A DNA stretch of 64,000 nt, taken from NCBI RefSeq assembly GCF_048128805.1, contig NC_136020.1, forward strand, positions 6,779,653-6,843,652. The letters are read 5' to 3'. The position numbers and the translations under genes are program-made. The first letter of the stretch is position 1. Each line of letters begins with the position of its first letter. Positions 41,101 to 51,700 of the stretch are shown piece by piece. The notes under the pieces are model-generated. The model searched no databases and was not told the DNA's origin. It worked only from the letters and a program-made list of their open reading frames with translations. This stretch comes from Centroberyx gerrardi (Eukaryota > Chordata > Actinopteri > Beryciformes > Berycidae).

Positions 41101-43570
41101 CCCCGTCTCAGATGAAGACCTCAGTAAACACTCAACTTTTCCTGCCTCGTCTCCCCTGCAGGAGATAGAGCCCTGTCGAAACTCTCCGGGCTTCTTTCCT
41201 TTTGCCTATGTGCAAACTCAGCCAGAGCCTCCACCGTGGAGCATGAGTGAGGCTGAAGAAGAAAAAAAAAAAAGGAAAAACCCTCAGACCACACCAGGAA
41301 AACAACGACTAAACCCTCTTCTTTCAGACCACTAGCCAAGCAGAGCTCAATTGCACGCTACACCACCACCGGCCAAACTGTGGTCAACCGCTCTGCCCTT
41401 CAAATGGAGAGCAGCGACTCCCCAGCAAAACATAACCTTTGCCGAACGAGGTGAAAGGCATGAGACGCGAAAACACGGGCGACCGCCTCTGATAAAGCGC
41501 CGTGTAATTGCATAACACTACATCAAGCAATAACAGTCCGCGTCCATGAGCAACAGAGTTGAAAGGAGAGAGGGCATTTGAAGTCCTGTATTGTATTATC
41601 TAAGTGAGAGAGCAGCGGGGCCGGAGCGTTACGGTTTGTCCGTGCTTTCCCAAAAGCGAAGGGGAACGGGAAATGCCGTTAGCACCGTGTGATCTGATTT
41701 ATTGTGGCGAGCAGGGTAAATGCGCGAGTCGGAACAGCGGTCCCACCCCGGCGCCTCGCAGGAGAGTCCAGGTTGAGGTGCACGATGTCCCACCTCCAAC
41801 CTTCACCACCACCACCACCACCACAGCAGCGTCTATCTTAATCGTGCCTGTTCGAGATTTTATTTTTAAAACAATAACATTATCTTTAAAAAAAAAAATC
41901 CCAAAAAAAAAAAATCACATACTTGGACTGTTGAAATAATTATTAAAGCCATTTGTCATTTTTATTGGATTGGCTCGTTTCCCCATACTTCAGGCCAATG
42001 CGGGGATCCCCTTGCACTGCCTAAGAAAAAAAACAAAACAATTCAAGCTTGGTTTATGGCATAGAAGATAGGTTAGCAGTGCGGATAAAATATCTAGCTG
42101 CTGTAATTTGTTTCCCCTCCACAACATTAAGGAGCGAGAAAAACACACTGTAGATTATATATGGCCTGAACGGATTAACACTGAGAACAGGACAAAATAC
42201 TTAAAACCATATACATAATGCAGCAGTAGCAGGTGTGTGTTATCCTGAGTTCATCGGCGAACTCAGTCAACCCCAAATCCCCTCAGAAACCTGCAGTTCC
42301 CCTTTCTGGGCTCTAGGTGGCATATTCCCCCACAGACACACACCATCTATACTGACGACATGAAATCAAGAGCTGGTCAGACAATTGAATCATGCCAAGT
42401 GGACGTATAACATAAAACAAATGTAAACTCCCCTCAGGACTGACAATAGAGAGGAAGTAAGGTTTGGTCATACAACTAGATGCAATAGCTTCAGGTTGGC
42501 AGCAGTGGAGTTCCCATAAGTGGAGGGGACAGTGATGACAAAGAGCTCAGTAAAACTGTAGCAGAACCACAATGTAAAGGAGTGCTGTGCACATGCATGC
42601 AGTGCCCACACACTTCCCTCGCTCTCTCTTTGCAAGACCACTTTCCCCCCCTCTCATATCAGAGTTTCAGTTTGTGTGGGCTGACTGGAAGGTCCTCTCC
42701 TGTTAACTTGATCTATCCCTTGTTCCGCCTCTGTCTTCCTCCTGCATCCCATATTTTCTCAACATGACAGAATTTAAATCTTTCAGCAGATGGAGCGCAC
42801 TCCTGTTTTCTCTGGCCGCGCGGCAGAGGGAGGGTAAGAGGAGAGTGGATGCGAGTGGAAGAGCCCGGTCCCCTGCTCCGGCCTCGATCGCCTCCCGGCG
42901 CTCTGTCCCGACTCGATGTCTGAGCACTGTGGCAGGACGGAGCGTTGAAGCAGCATAGGACAGTCAGTGAGCGGCCCATGCAACCCACTGTGCAAGTGCT
43001 CAGTGCCAAAAAATACTTGAAAAATAAACCAGTTGTCAGGTTTCAGATAAACACTAGAGCAAGCCAAATGGGCACAGAAGCCTGGATGTACTGAACCCAG
43101 TGTCTTCACCTGTCTGTTACTTTGGTTCAACTCTAAAATGAAGTATTGCAACTCATTTAAGGAAATCTTAAAATTGTATTACTAATGTATAGCTGTCTGT
43201 ACAAAAGAGTGCAAATGGAAAACAGGTTTGTATGTTGGAGAACCAGCCCACTGGAGTAGAGGGGGTGTCCCTGAGGTGACCCTGGCTACTGACACACTTT
43301 TTCCCTCCTCAACCATTAATTGAAAAGGAAAATTTGGGGACCTTGTTAAGAGTGCCCCCACAGAGAGGAAAATCTCTCTGCGGCTAATTGGATTTCCATA
43401 TTTAACCAATTAGCTAGAAAAGCTACGAAGCGGCTGTGTGCTTACGCACGGTCACACCGGAGCATGTTGTGCTTAGCATCAGGTTTCACTGTGGAAACAC
43501 AGTCAGGACTTTCTGCACCATTAACAGAGAACAGAACTCAGAATCAGGAGCGGGGAACACACACATAAAG

Positions 43571-43602
<32 letters not shown>

Positions 43603-46162
43603 AGGAAAAAAATGGCTTGGACCTGCAAGTGTGGTCATCACTGACGGAAGCAATTTGTTTCCCCACAGTGGGCTCGAACACCAACTGGTTAATGTAGCTG
43701 GTGTGGCCTTCCATCACCTAGGCAACAGCATACAAAAACAATGTGTAAACAAAAACAGCAAAGCACATGAACAACAAACTGCTTAGTGCTGGTTTCCTAT
43801 TGCTTTATTGTAAACTTAGGCTTAATACCCTAGCTGCTGCTCAGTGTTCTGCTTGTACGGCTACATTTCCTGTATCACTAAGTACCAAATGTCAGTGCTA
43901 AGTAGAGAAAGTTTGATGCCAACTGACAAGAGCAATTCTGGCCAATGTGGTCCAGATGTTCCACTACCTTGACTTCATGCCTATCCTGAAGATCAGAAGT
44001 CAACAGGCGCAGCTTTCTGTCAGCTGCAGCAGTGCAAAATCTGGGGAGAGAGAGAGGGAAAGGAAGAAAAAAAGAGAGAGAGAGAGAGAGAACAAAAATA
44101 AACAAAGAAAGAACATCAAAACAGTCAGACTATATCGACCCAATGACAGATGACATCTCTTTCTACTTGCATGCCTGCAACTGCCTAGACTGACACCTTT
44201 GGACGAGCGTGTCAGTGTGTGTGGTAGAAACTTGGACAGTGATCAGTGGAAACGCTGCCAGGGAGATTCTAATTGCACGCTAAGATAAACATGGAGAAAA
44301 ACAAGATTCCTCACGCCATTTACGCATTTCTCCGTTCAAAACCTGTGCGGAGCCAGGCAGAGGACTTTCCCTCTAATCAGCCCTAGTATATACCAGTGCC
44401 TGCAATTATTCACACAATTACACTAACTCACTTATGACAAGAAAAACACACACATATCACCAGAATAAACAGACAGCAGTTCACACATTTTCAGTCGCAG
44501 GCATAGATGGATTTGGCATGATGTCACTACAAACACCCTTAACGTGCTTTGGGGTATTACTGCTGCAGTAGATTAGATTATATTAGGATGGGCCTTCTAA
44601 CCCGACAAATTAACTTTGCACATTGGAGTAAGCCATGGAACACATTTTTGGCCCTTTCTTCCATTTTTTTTAGTTTGTTGCCAAAACCATGTTCTTGATT
44701 GATCTCTAATAATCCTGCGCAAAACAATCTAAAACTCACTATTAAAAAGGGGAACACCACTGAATTTCAGCTGTTGCACTGGAGCACTGGAACAATTCTG
44801 TATGTTTAAGTGAACATTCATCGCTGTTGCACATAGCCAGAAATGAGAGATAACAGTTTATCCCTTTGTCTGTGATATCACACCGGTGTATAAGTCCACA
44901 GAGAACAAACTAGGAAAAAACAGGAAAAGTCAACTCTGAACAGTTTCTAGCTTAGAGAGAGAGAGTTGTTTATAAGTGGTATTCCTCTTTAACCTTGAGT
45001 AGTTTCTAAACTAACATTGAAACAACAGGTAATGAGTTAGACCCTCTCCAACTAGTGACTAGGTTTTCCTCCTCGAAAGCTTCTCTGTGCCGGTGTTAGA
45101 AAGATGTGAAGAGGAAGCCTGCAGGAGAGGCTCCATCCGGGAGGCTGCTGACTGGACATCACATGCTGGCCTGGTAGATGGTGGCAGCCTCCCAGCTCGA
45201 GCCCCTTCTCCTCCTCCTCCCCCCCTCTCTCGCCCCCTCTCTAGGCCCCTGCTTCAGGCACGCCCGTGAGAACATTGTACTTTTCCTGGAAGGCATGGCT
45301 ACGTGCAAAGCGATGGGAGGGATGGAACCTGAGTGGGTAGCCATCAGCGCAATAACATGTGCGCACGTCACAGGGCCGCCTCGAGGGCCCTGCAGAGTTA
45401 ACCACAGAAGGCCAGGAATTATCGCTGCCTTTCCCTTTCAATTACGGCAAGCCTAAACACCTCCGGAGGGACCGCGGACCTTCCCATCCACCGTTCCAAT
45501 TAGCAGGAAACTCTTGCTTTCTAACAACCCACAGTTAGGCTACTTCCCTCCTGTCCAAGGCCACCTGAAATAACTTGGCTCACATCCTGGCAGCTGCAGT
45601 GTGACACTGGGAGGCTGTGATGACCAGACTCACACAGCATGGGTGCTCCGCTTTCTCTACAACTGCCTCTTGTTCGGGTCGGAAGAAGAATGTTATTGAA
45701 TAATTATCCCGTTGTGTTAAAGGACGTGGATGTCAGGTTGCTAATTTGGGAGTGAATTACGCCTTGACACCTCCTAATCCTATTTACAATGGTAGAATAA
45801 CCCCTTACATAACAAGAGGCACTTGAGCTGACCAATGTCCCACAATAACCACCATAATATACTAAAAATAACCAGTTATGCTAATTAGGTCATTAATTAA
45901 GCCAATAAATGCATTAAGCAGCAAACATTTCTACGTCAACAGACTCGTCACATAACACATGGGTGGTATTAATACGAACTCTGTATCTTAAAGCGTTTAG
46001 GAGTTGCATGAAAATCAGTGATTCTTCATTCATATGCAAATTTATGCAAGCAAAGTGCTCCAAAATCTCCTCAGATCATCTACTCTATAGGGAGAGCTTA
46101 TGGTGTCAGAAGTTTCCATGTATTGTTCTTGAGTTGTTGTGTTCACAAGAATGTCTACACAC

Positions 46163-46195
<33 letters not shown>

Positions 46196-46623
46196 AGCCA
46201 CCATGACGACATAATGTCCTGCATACCATGTACCATGATGGAGGGACATAAGAATACAGCAGTACCTGATAGTGGGTATCCTGTCGAGCCGGGACTCGGG
46301 GCTCCAGGCGAGAGCATCGACGCGCAATTCATGATGAAAAGCACGAAGCACGGTGAATTCAACTCCCTCTACCTCCATGTCCTCCTCCTATGGGAACAGC
46401 GGTTTGTATTCAGATAGGAAGGGAAATGCTTTTAGGTAAACAAGGCTGCTGAAGCTGCGTCTCTCACCTGGAAGAGGCAGGTGCCCACTACTACATACTG
46501 GTTTCCAGCATAGGCCAGGAGGGAGGCGGAGGTACCGCAGCTGAAAGGGCTGAACTCCACCACATGGACGTAGTCCTCGCAGGCCACTATGTAGCTGGCA
46601 CCGCGACTCGAGTCCTCCTGCAT
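38166..46623 (-). CDS. nup37: Nucleoporin Nup37, WD-repeat subunit of the Nup107-160 complex
   Basis: WD40 beta-propeller subunit of the Nup107-160 (Y) scaffold of the nuclear pore, which also acts at kinetochores in mitosis. Coding exons in transcript order: 46623-46468, 46387-46266, 44040-43968, 43717-43623, 39484-39394, 38910-38729, 38633-38583, 38464-38371, 38279-38166. All are in phase with GT-AG borders; 325 aa against 326 in human. Recognisable blocks are C-E-D-Y-V-H-V-V-E-F near residue 15, H-H-E-L-R-V-D-A-L-A-W-S-P-E near 66-79, L-L-T-S-D-L-Q-D (about 104-111), S-V-S-D-D-H-T-C-R-V-W-D-L (about 141-153), K-V-G-A-V-A-G-N-D-W-L-I-W-D-I-T (about 222-237) and L-C-V-I-G-G-D near the end. 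The initiator Met lies 52 bases inside its exon; the leading exon is non-coding. The longest intron (39485-43622) is about 4.1 kb. The gene is head to head with parpbp. Confidence 0.96.
39933..39989. repeat. Short palindromic hairpin in nup37 intron
   Basis: The 16-base arm 39939-39954 (TGTCCAAAAGGTAGCA) is exactly inverted downstream (39968-39983). Outer GTCCA/TGGAC and inner CACAG/CTGTG pairs extend the stem to about 26 pairs with one mismatch and a two-base bulge. The loop is very short, so this is more like a cruciform or insertion footprint than a typical microRNA precursor. Confidence 0.7.
43571..43599. repeat. (CA)n microsatellite in nup37 intron
   Basis: CA repeat of about 29 bases, starting 24 bases downstream (in transcript sense) of the donor of nup37 coding exon 4. 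Confidence 0.9.
46165..46194. repeat. (ACAG)n tetranucleotide repeat
   Basis: About seven and a half copies of the four-base unit ACAG/CAGA, in nup37 intron DNA about 75 bases beyond the coding exon ending at 46266. Confidence 0.9.
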
Positions 46624-46675
46624 GCTGTGGGTCCTGGTAGAGCCGGCTTCGGGTCAAGGGGTTCCACTGTACCAC
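46624..46675 (-). other. nup37 5' UTR, part in the first coding exon
   Basis: A minus-strand acceptor (TGCAG) ends at 46676, so this exon carries 52 bases of leader before the ATG at 46623. It pairs with a donor (CCTG|GTAAAG) ending a non-coding first exon at 47764. Confidence 0.7.
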
Positions 46676-47763
46676 CTGCATCAAAATTAAAGAGGACAAG
46701 GGCAGCGGACCATGAATCTCACGTTTCATATGATCACCAAAAATTTAATGATCACTATGAAGGATAATAAAGAGAATAAGATATAAGGCTGGTCAAAGAT
46801 ATCAAATATGGCCACTGATGACCTTCATCACAGTTGTTTTAAGTGAAATTCTGTCTAGAATCAAATACTATAGGACTGTATACACCAACTGAATTAACTC
46901 AAAACCCTTACACATTGTGTCCAGGGGTAGCACTCACCAGAGAAATATCACTGCAATATTCTCAAAACACACTATAATGCTGTGGTTTCATGTTCAATAC
47001 CAAGTCATTCTCTCTTGTATTAAGAGGACGTTAAGCGAAATTCCATTCAAAAAATCTGGCTGTTTGATATTTCCTTGGTTATCGACAGAGGGACAAACTG
47101 GTAGAACACGATTTAGGATTTTTACGAATCAGCAGCAGCCGCTCTTCAATTCGGCATAGACCCAATATACAAACTAGCGCTTTATATCAGATTTTGTCTG
47201 CCTTTAGAGTGGGTTTGCCCGTTATTCCCACAATACACCAATTACAAAAGTTAAGATTCTATTGAAATTAAATTATGCTTAAAAATTACATACATGCCGA
47301 ATTTACCATAAGACCCTATTGATTCGTGAAAGGTTTTACGTTATAGTCAACTAGGTATGGACATTTGCCGATAAGAAAGGCAACATTAAACTGACAGATT
47401 TTTAAATTGAATTCGGCGTAAAGTTTTCTCAATAGAAAACGGTAGGTATCGGGGCTATTCTGGTCCATAACTATCATGACTCATATAGGAAAATATATGC
47501 GCAATGAGTTGGCCATATTCTACGAGCCACATCCACAACACACGTGTGCATTTATCATCGTGGTCATACGAAAACTGTCATCTGGCATGGTGCTAACAGC
47601 ACTATGGTGCAGTGAGTGCAACGCTAGTTAGCAATTAGCCACACATGAAATTTCATCTTGGCTTGTTCTATCATTTGACGGTCCGCTGGTGAACTTCACA
47701 AATATCCCTTAGATACGACAGTCAATTCCGATTCAATATACATCGCTAACTGATATACTTTAC

Positions 47764-47840
47764 CAGGTTATTTGCAACAATTTTGTTGAATCAAACGGTG
47801 CGCGGGTTTGAGATGTTTTCACTCTTCTTCCGGGTACGAA
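47764..47840 (-). other. nup37 non-coding first exon
   Basis: The donor at its low end (exon base 47764, then GTAAAG) fits a splice to 46675. The high end is approximate: transcription probably starts near an ETS-type CCGGAAG (minus strand, 47827-47833). Confidence 0.5.
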
Positions 47841-48110
47841 GTGGAATGTACCATTCAATGCAAATGGCAAGGGGAACTTTGGCGCAATGTAAATGAAAAA
47901 AATCTAAATAAAGATCGCAATTTACCAGCTATAGTTGAGTTGTATAGTTTAACCTAAATAAAATAACACGTACTATTAATCTACCGTGAAATTAAAAAAA
48001 AAAATGTAAGCAAAGGCCTATTTTGATTATGGGACAACTCCCATTGTTGGCTACTACGAGCTGATTGGCCAGGCCAGCAACCTCCGCAGGCAATTTAAAA
48101 TTTCAAAACA
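47827..48110. promoter_or_regulatory. Divergent nup37/parpbp promoter
   Basis: The two genes are transcribed away from each other from this interval. Visible motifs are an ETS/GABP-type CCGGAAG (minus, 47827-47833), an E2F consensus TTTGGCGC (47878-47885), an inverted CCAAT box (ATTGG, 48064-48068), and a CHR-like TTTGAA (minus, 48102-48107) close to the expected parpbp start. CCAAT plus CHR is the usual pattern of cell-cycle genes, which fits parpbp. No TATA box is seen. Transcription start sites are not proven by sequence. Confidence 0.6.
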
Positions 48111-48318
48111 GCTGCTTGCTTGTGTCGTCGTCGTGGACGTGTGTTTTGTTGTTGGACACTACTACAATATTAGAGGTTTGCACCATTTAGTGAACATTTT
48201 CTATCGTTTATTATAGCCAAAGACGTTGTGTTGTGTTCCGGAATGTTGTTGAAGGAACCTAAACTCAGTTAGCGTGAGATAAATCTTTCTGGCATAAACA
48301 GATAGTAGACCTATACAT

Positions 48319-48444
48319 CAGTGGTTCTCGAGTATGTGCCATCGAGCCCTGTGAGTCTGCAGGTTTTCATTCCAACCAAACAGCAGCTGATTTCGCTGCT
48401 CACTGTACTGTTGGGCCTAGATAGCACATGGTTGAGAACCACTG
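48319..48444. mobile_element. hAT-type MITE in the parpbp leader intron
   Basis: Ends are CAGTGGTTCTC and GAGAACCACTG, perfect inverses over 11 bases with further weaker pairing inside. The flanks are CTATACAT (48311-48318) and CTATCCAT (48445-48452), an 8-bp target duplication with one mismatch, as expected for hAT elements. At 126 bp it has no transposase. Confidence 0.85.
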
Positions 48445-48791
48445 CTATCCATCATAGTAAGCATTATCAAAGTTAGCCTATATGAAGATAGGGCCCTCTT
48501 AAGGGAAAAAAAATAATGCTTTTTCTGAAAATGTGTGTTTTTTTGCCTTTTATGATGATCACCAGCTGGAGATAATAGATCACCCAGCTTTTTGTTTACC
48601 ACTGCATCACTTTATTTGGCTTCTTCAAAGTTACACAAAGTATTCCCTTGTGTGTGTGAGTTAGTGTAAGCGAGAGATAGAGACATAGTCTAGTTTCTGA
48701 GATTATTTCACCCTTGATTACCTTCATTGTTTAACCTATTGAGATGTTTCCACAAGTTCTGAGAGAGTATTTTCCTGCTGTGTAGGGAACA

Positions 48792-51700
48792 ATGGCGAGT
48801 TTAGAAGATGGTCTAAAGACGATGGTAAAAACCTTCAGGAGAGAATGCCACAGAGCTTTACAGTCTGAGAGAACCACCATTCATGGAGCTGATGGCATGC
48901 TGATGGTCCTGCAGCTGGCCATGGCAGAGGTTAATAAACAGGTAAATCCCTTTCTATGAGCGTCAAACCACTACCCTGGTCCTAATAATGCCCTTGTTAG
49001 AAGCTTGCTACCCAAATGCGAGGCTGTATGAGCCAAATCCATATCATCATGATGGCATAGTTCAATTGAACCATCAGGCCTGCTGTCATCACGTTCATAA
49101 CTGATGACATTACCACAGATTTCCTGTTGAGACCGCTCATGGCCCATTTTTGGACTGTGGAAGAAGTTCTTTCTGCCTTTAAACTGTGATTGGTTCCAGG
49201 CAGTCAGTAATTATGGCTGCTGCCTTCACTGCTTTCTCTCTTCCTGTGACAGCAGGGTGGAGAGTTCAAAGTGGCTCTGAGTGATGTCCTGATGGCCTGG
49301 AAACACTTACTGTTAGACAAACTTCACCTGACACCCCACAACTTTGCACGCCCGGAGAACTATGATCTCATCCTGGAAGCATACAAATCCTTCCTGAAAT
49401 GCTCCAACACTGTGGACCTGGTTGATATCCACTCTATGTACAAACAGCTGAGAGTGGACTCGGACCCGGAGGAGCCTGTGAGCCCGGTGAGCAGGACCTG
49501 ATTGAAACCAGACTGATGACGTTGATTGCAGAAAATTAGATAGGCTACTGTGTTAGAGATGAGGCCAACCACTTTATCTCTGACTCGATTTTTTTTTTTT
49601 TGCCAAGGTCCAGCTGTTTGAATTTCTATCAGGCAGCATGGAGGTCTCAGAGCTGACGGATTCCTCAGTCCCATCAACACCGTCCAGTAAATGCAGGCCC
49701 TGCAGCTCACAGGTAGGCCTAGTCCTGTTTCCACTCTTTCATGCAGTCATAAAAACGTGTAAATTATTTCATAAATGACCATAAGAAACCCCCTCTTTCC
49801 ACTTTGCCCTCTCTCCCCTCATATAAAGGTTTTGTTAGGAATATGAAATGCTATGTTGGCTCGTGCCATTGAGCAGCAGGAACTTTGACTGTTCCTTTTC
49901 ATTTTTCTCCTACTGGCAAGAATCCGTTCATCCCTTTTTCCAGTCTTCACTGTACTCATTTTCTCTCTGGAATCCACCCCGCTCTTATTAACAGGAACTC
50001 TAAATCATATCACTTAGATTTAAGGGTGCAATGTGAATTCAATTACCGGGCAGATGTTTTCAAACACAACACAATGTGGGGCTGGACAAGGGCTTCTGTA
50101 ACAGTCTCTCTCCTCCAGTTGCTCTCTGTCACTTGCTGATTTATGAGTGGTTAGTTGTGGCTTGCTACTGCACTACCAGCTAGGGTGATGAAATTTTTGG
50201 AGTTAGTGTTCAAACTCATAGTCTAGGCTGTCAGCTGCTGTTTTCAGTGATTTTTACTTATAAAACTACTGTCCCCGTCGCTTATTTGGAGAGCAGGAGA
50301 TGCAGTAGCCTCTAATTAGAAGTTATATTAATCCACTTTTCCACTTGTTTTCTAAGCTGGCAAGCCAACAATGTGTCTTTTAATAAATATGCATCCAATT
50401 TATTATTGATAGGTGAAAACGGCGATGAGAAGGGTTTTCTGCTCCTACCTGGATTTGCTTGTGAACTCGAAGAACGACCTGGCCTTGGCACTTACCCTTG
50501 ACGTCCCTAGTCGCGAGCTTGGACAAGCAGCGTTTACCGACTTAAAGCACGCTGCGCGCAACAACAATACCTCACTCTTCTTGGTAAGAAATGCAGCCAC
50601 ACTGAACATGCACTTAATGCTTGAGCAATGAAGTATTCACATTTTGTTACATAGCAAGAGAACCAAAGCTAGGATTTTGAAATTGGAGTAAAGTAACGCT
50701 TTCTCTTGCAACATTTGCCTCTCTATCCTGTTGCAGGCTGTAACGTCTTTCGTGAGGGCCATCCAGCTTGGAGGAAAGGGCTACGCTCCAGCTGAGTCTG
50801 ACCCTCTGAGGAAACATGTCAAAGGCCTGTCTGTGTTTGTCCAGTTTTTAGACAACCTGGAGGAAATACTGGGAGAGATTCCTGACCCCAGGTACACAGT
50901 ACAAGTCAATCCGGGATACCACTCACTCTCGCTTTCTTGCCATTGCTTATAAGATTAACACCTCCCCTCTCAGCTAAGAATCAAGTCTAAATGCTTGGAG
51001 GCCTGCTGGTAGTGCGTATATTTGCGTACTGGTGTGTAGACCACATGAACATCTCTGGCAGACACCTGTGATCTGTTTAGTCATGGCATCAAATCCCACC
51101 TGTCCCATCACAAAGTACAGGCTGTTATAATTTCCTTCAAAACCCTCTAATGACTTCCATCTCAGGTTCTCATGATAACATTTGGATTGCTAAAGCATGT
51201 TTATCGTTGCTACATCAAAGCCTATCTTTCTAAATGTTAAATGATAACTTGTTCCTTCTTTGGTACGCTTACTCAGATGAATTATCATCAAACCTTGAGC
51301 TTTTGCAGATCACCCTCTGTGCCATTTACAGATTGTTTTGGATGTTCTTCATCAAGCCGCTGGCAATGCAACAAAAAAGGTTATCAGAAATGGTTTAGCC
51401 ATTCGATCATTTGAGGACTGAGCTTTGAGGTGAAGCTGTTGAAGACGTCATGTTTTGCACCACTCCCAGTAGCGACTATAGCTCCACTTTGTCAAGCCGT
51501 AACACATTGTAATGGCTGCGTTTGATTCTTGCTGCTCCAGTTTCTCTGTAGCGAGTGTTGATGGCCGTGAGGGTTCTCGGTTCACGCAGAGTCTGATCGG
51601 AGTAGTCCACCTCTGATGAGGCACTGTATGAGCTGAGCCAAAACGGGTCTTTCAACAGTCTGTGCCTCTACACCCTCAGTGGAGTACTGTATTTCCTCAT

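Larger units (their letters stand above)
39485..43622. other. Large nup37 intron
   Basis: No coding sequence or nested gene is recognised in this 4.1-kb intron. It contains a near-perfect hairpin at 39933-39989 (listed separately), a short CA repeat at 43571-43599 and a GC-richer block at about 41350-41830 with no recognisable protein. Confidence 0.5.

Noticed and set aside
41604-41939. 111-codon frame in the large nup37 intron
   Set aside because: No homology recognised and a run of Thr from an ACC repeat; treated as intron.
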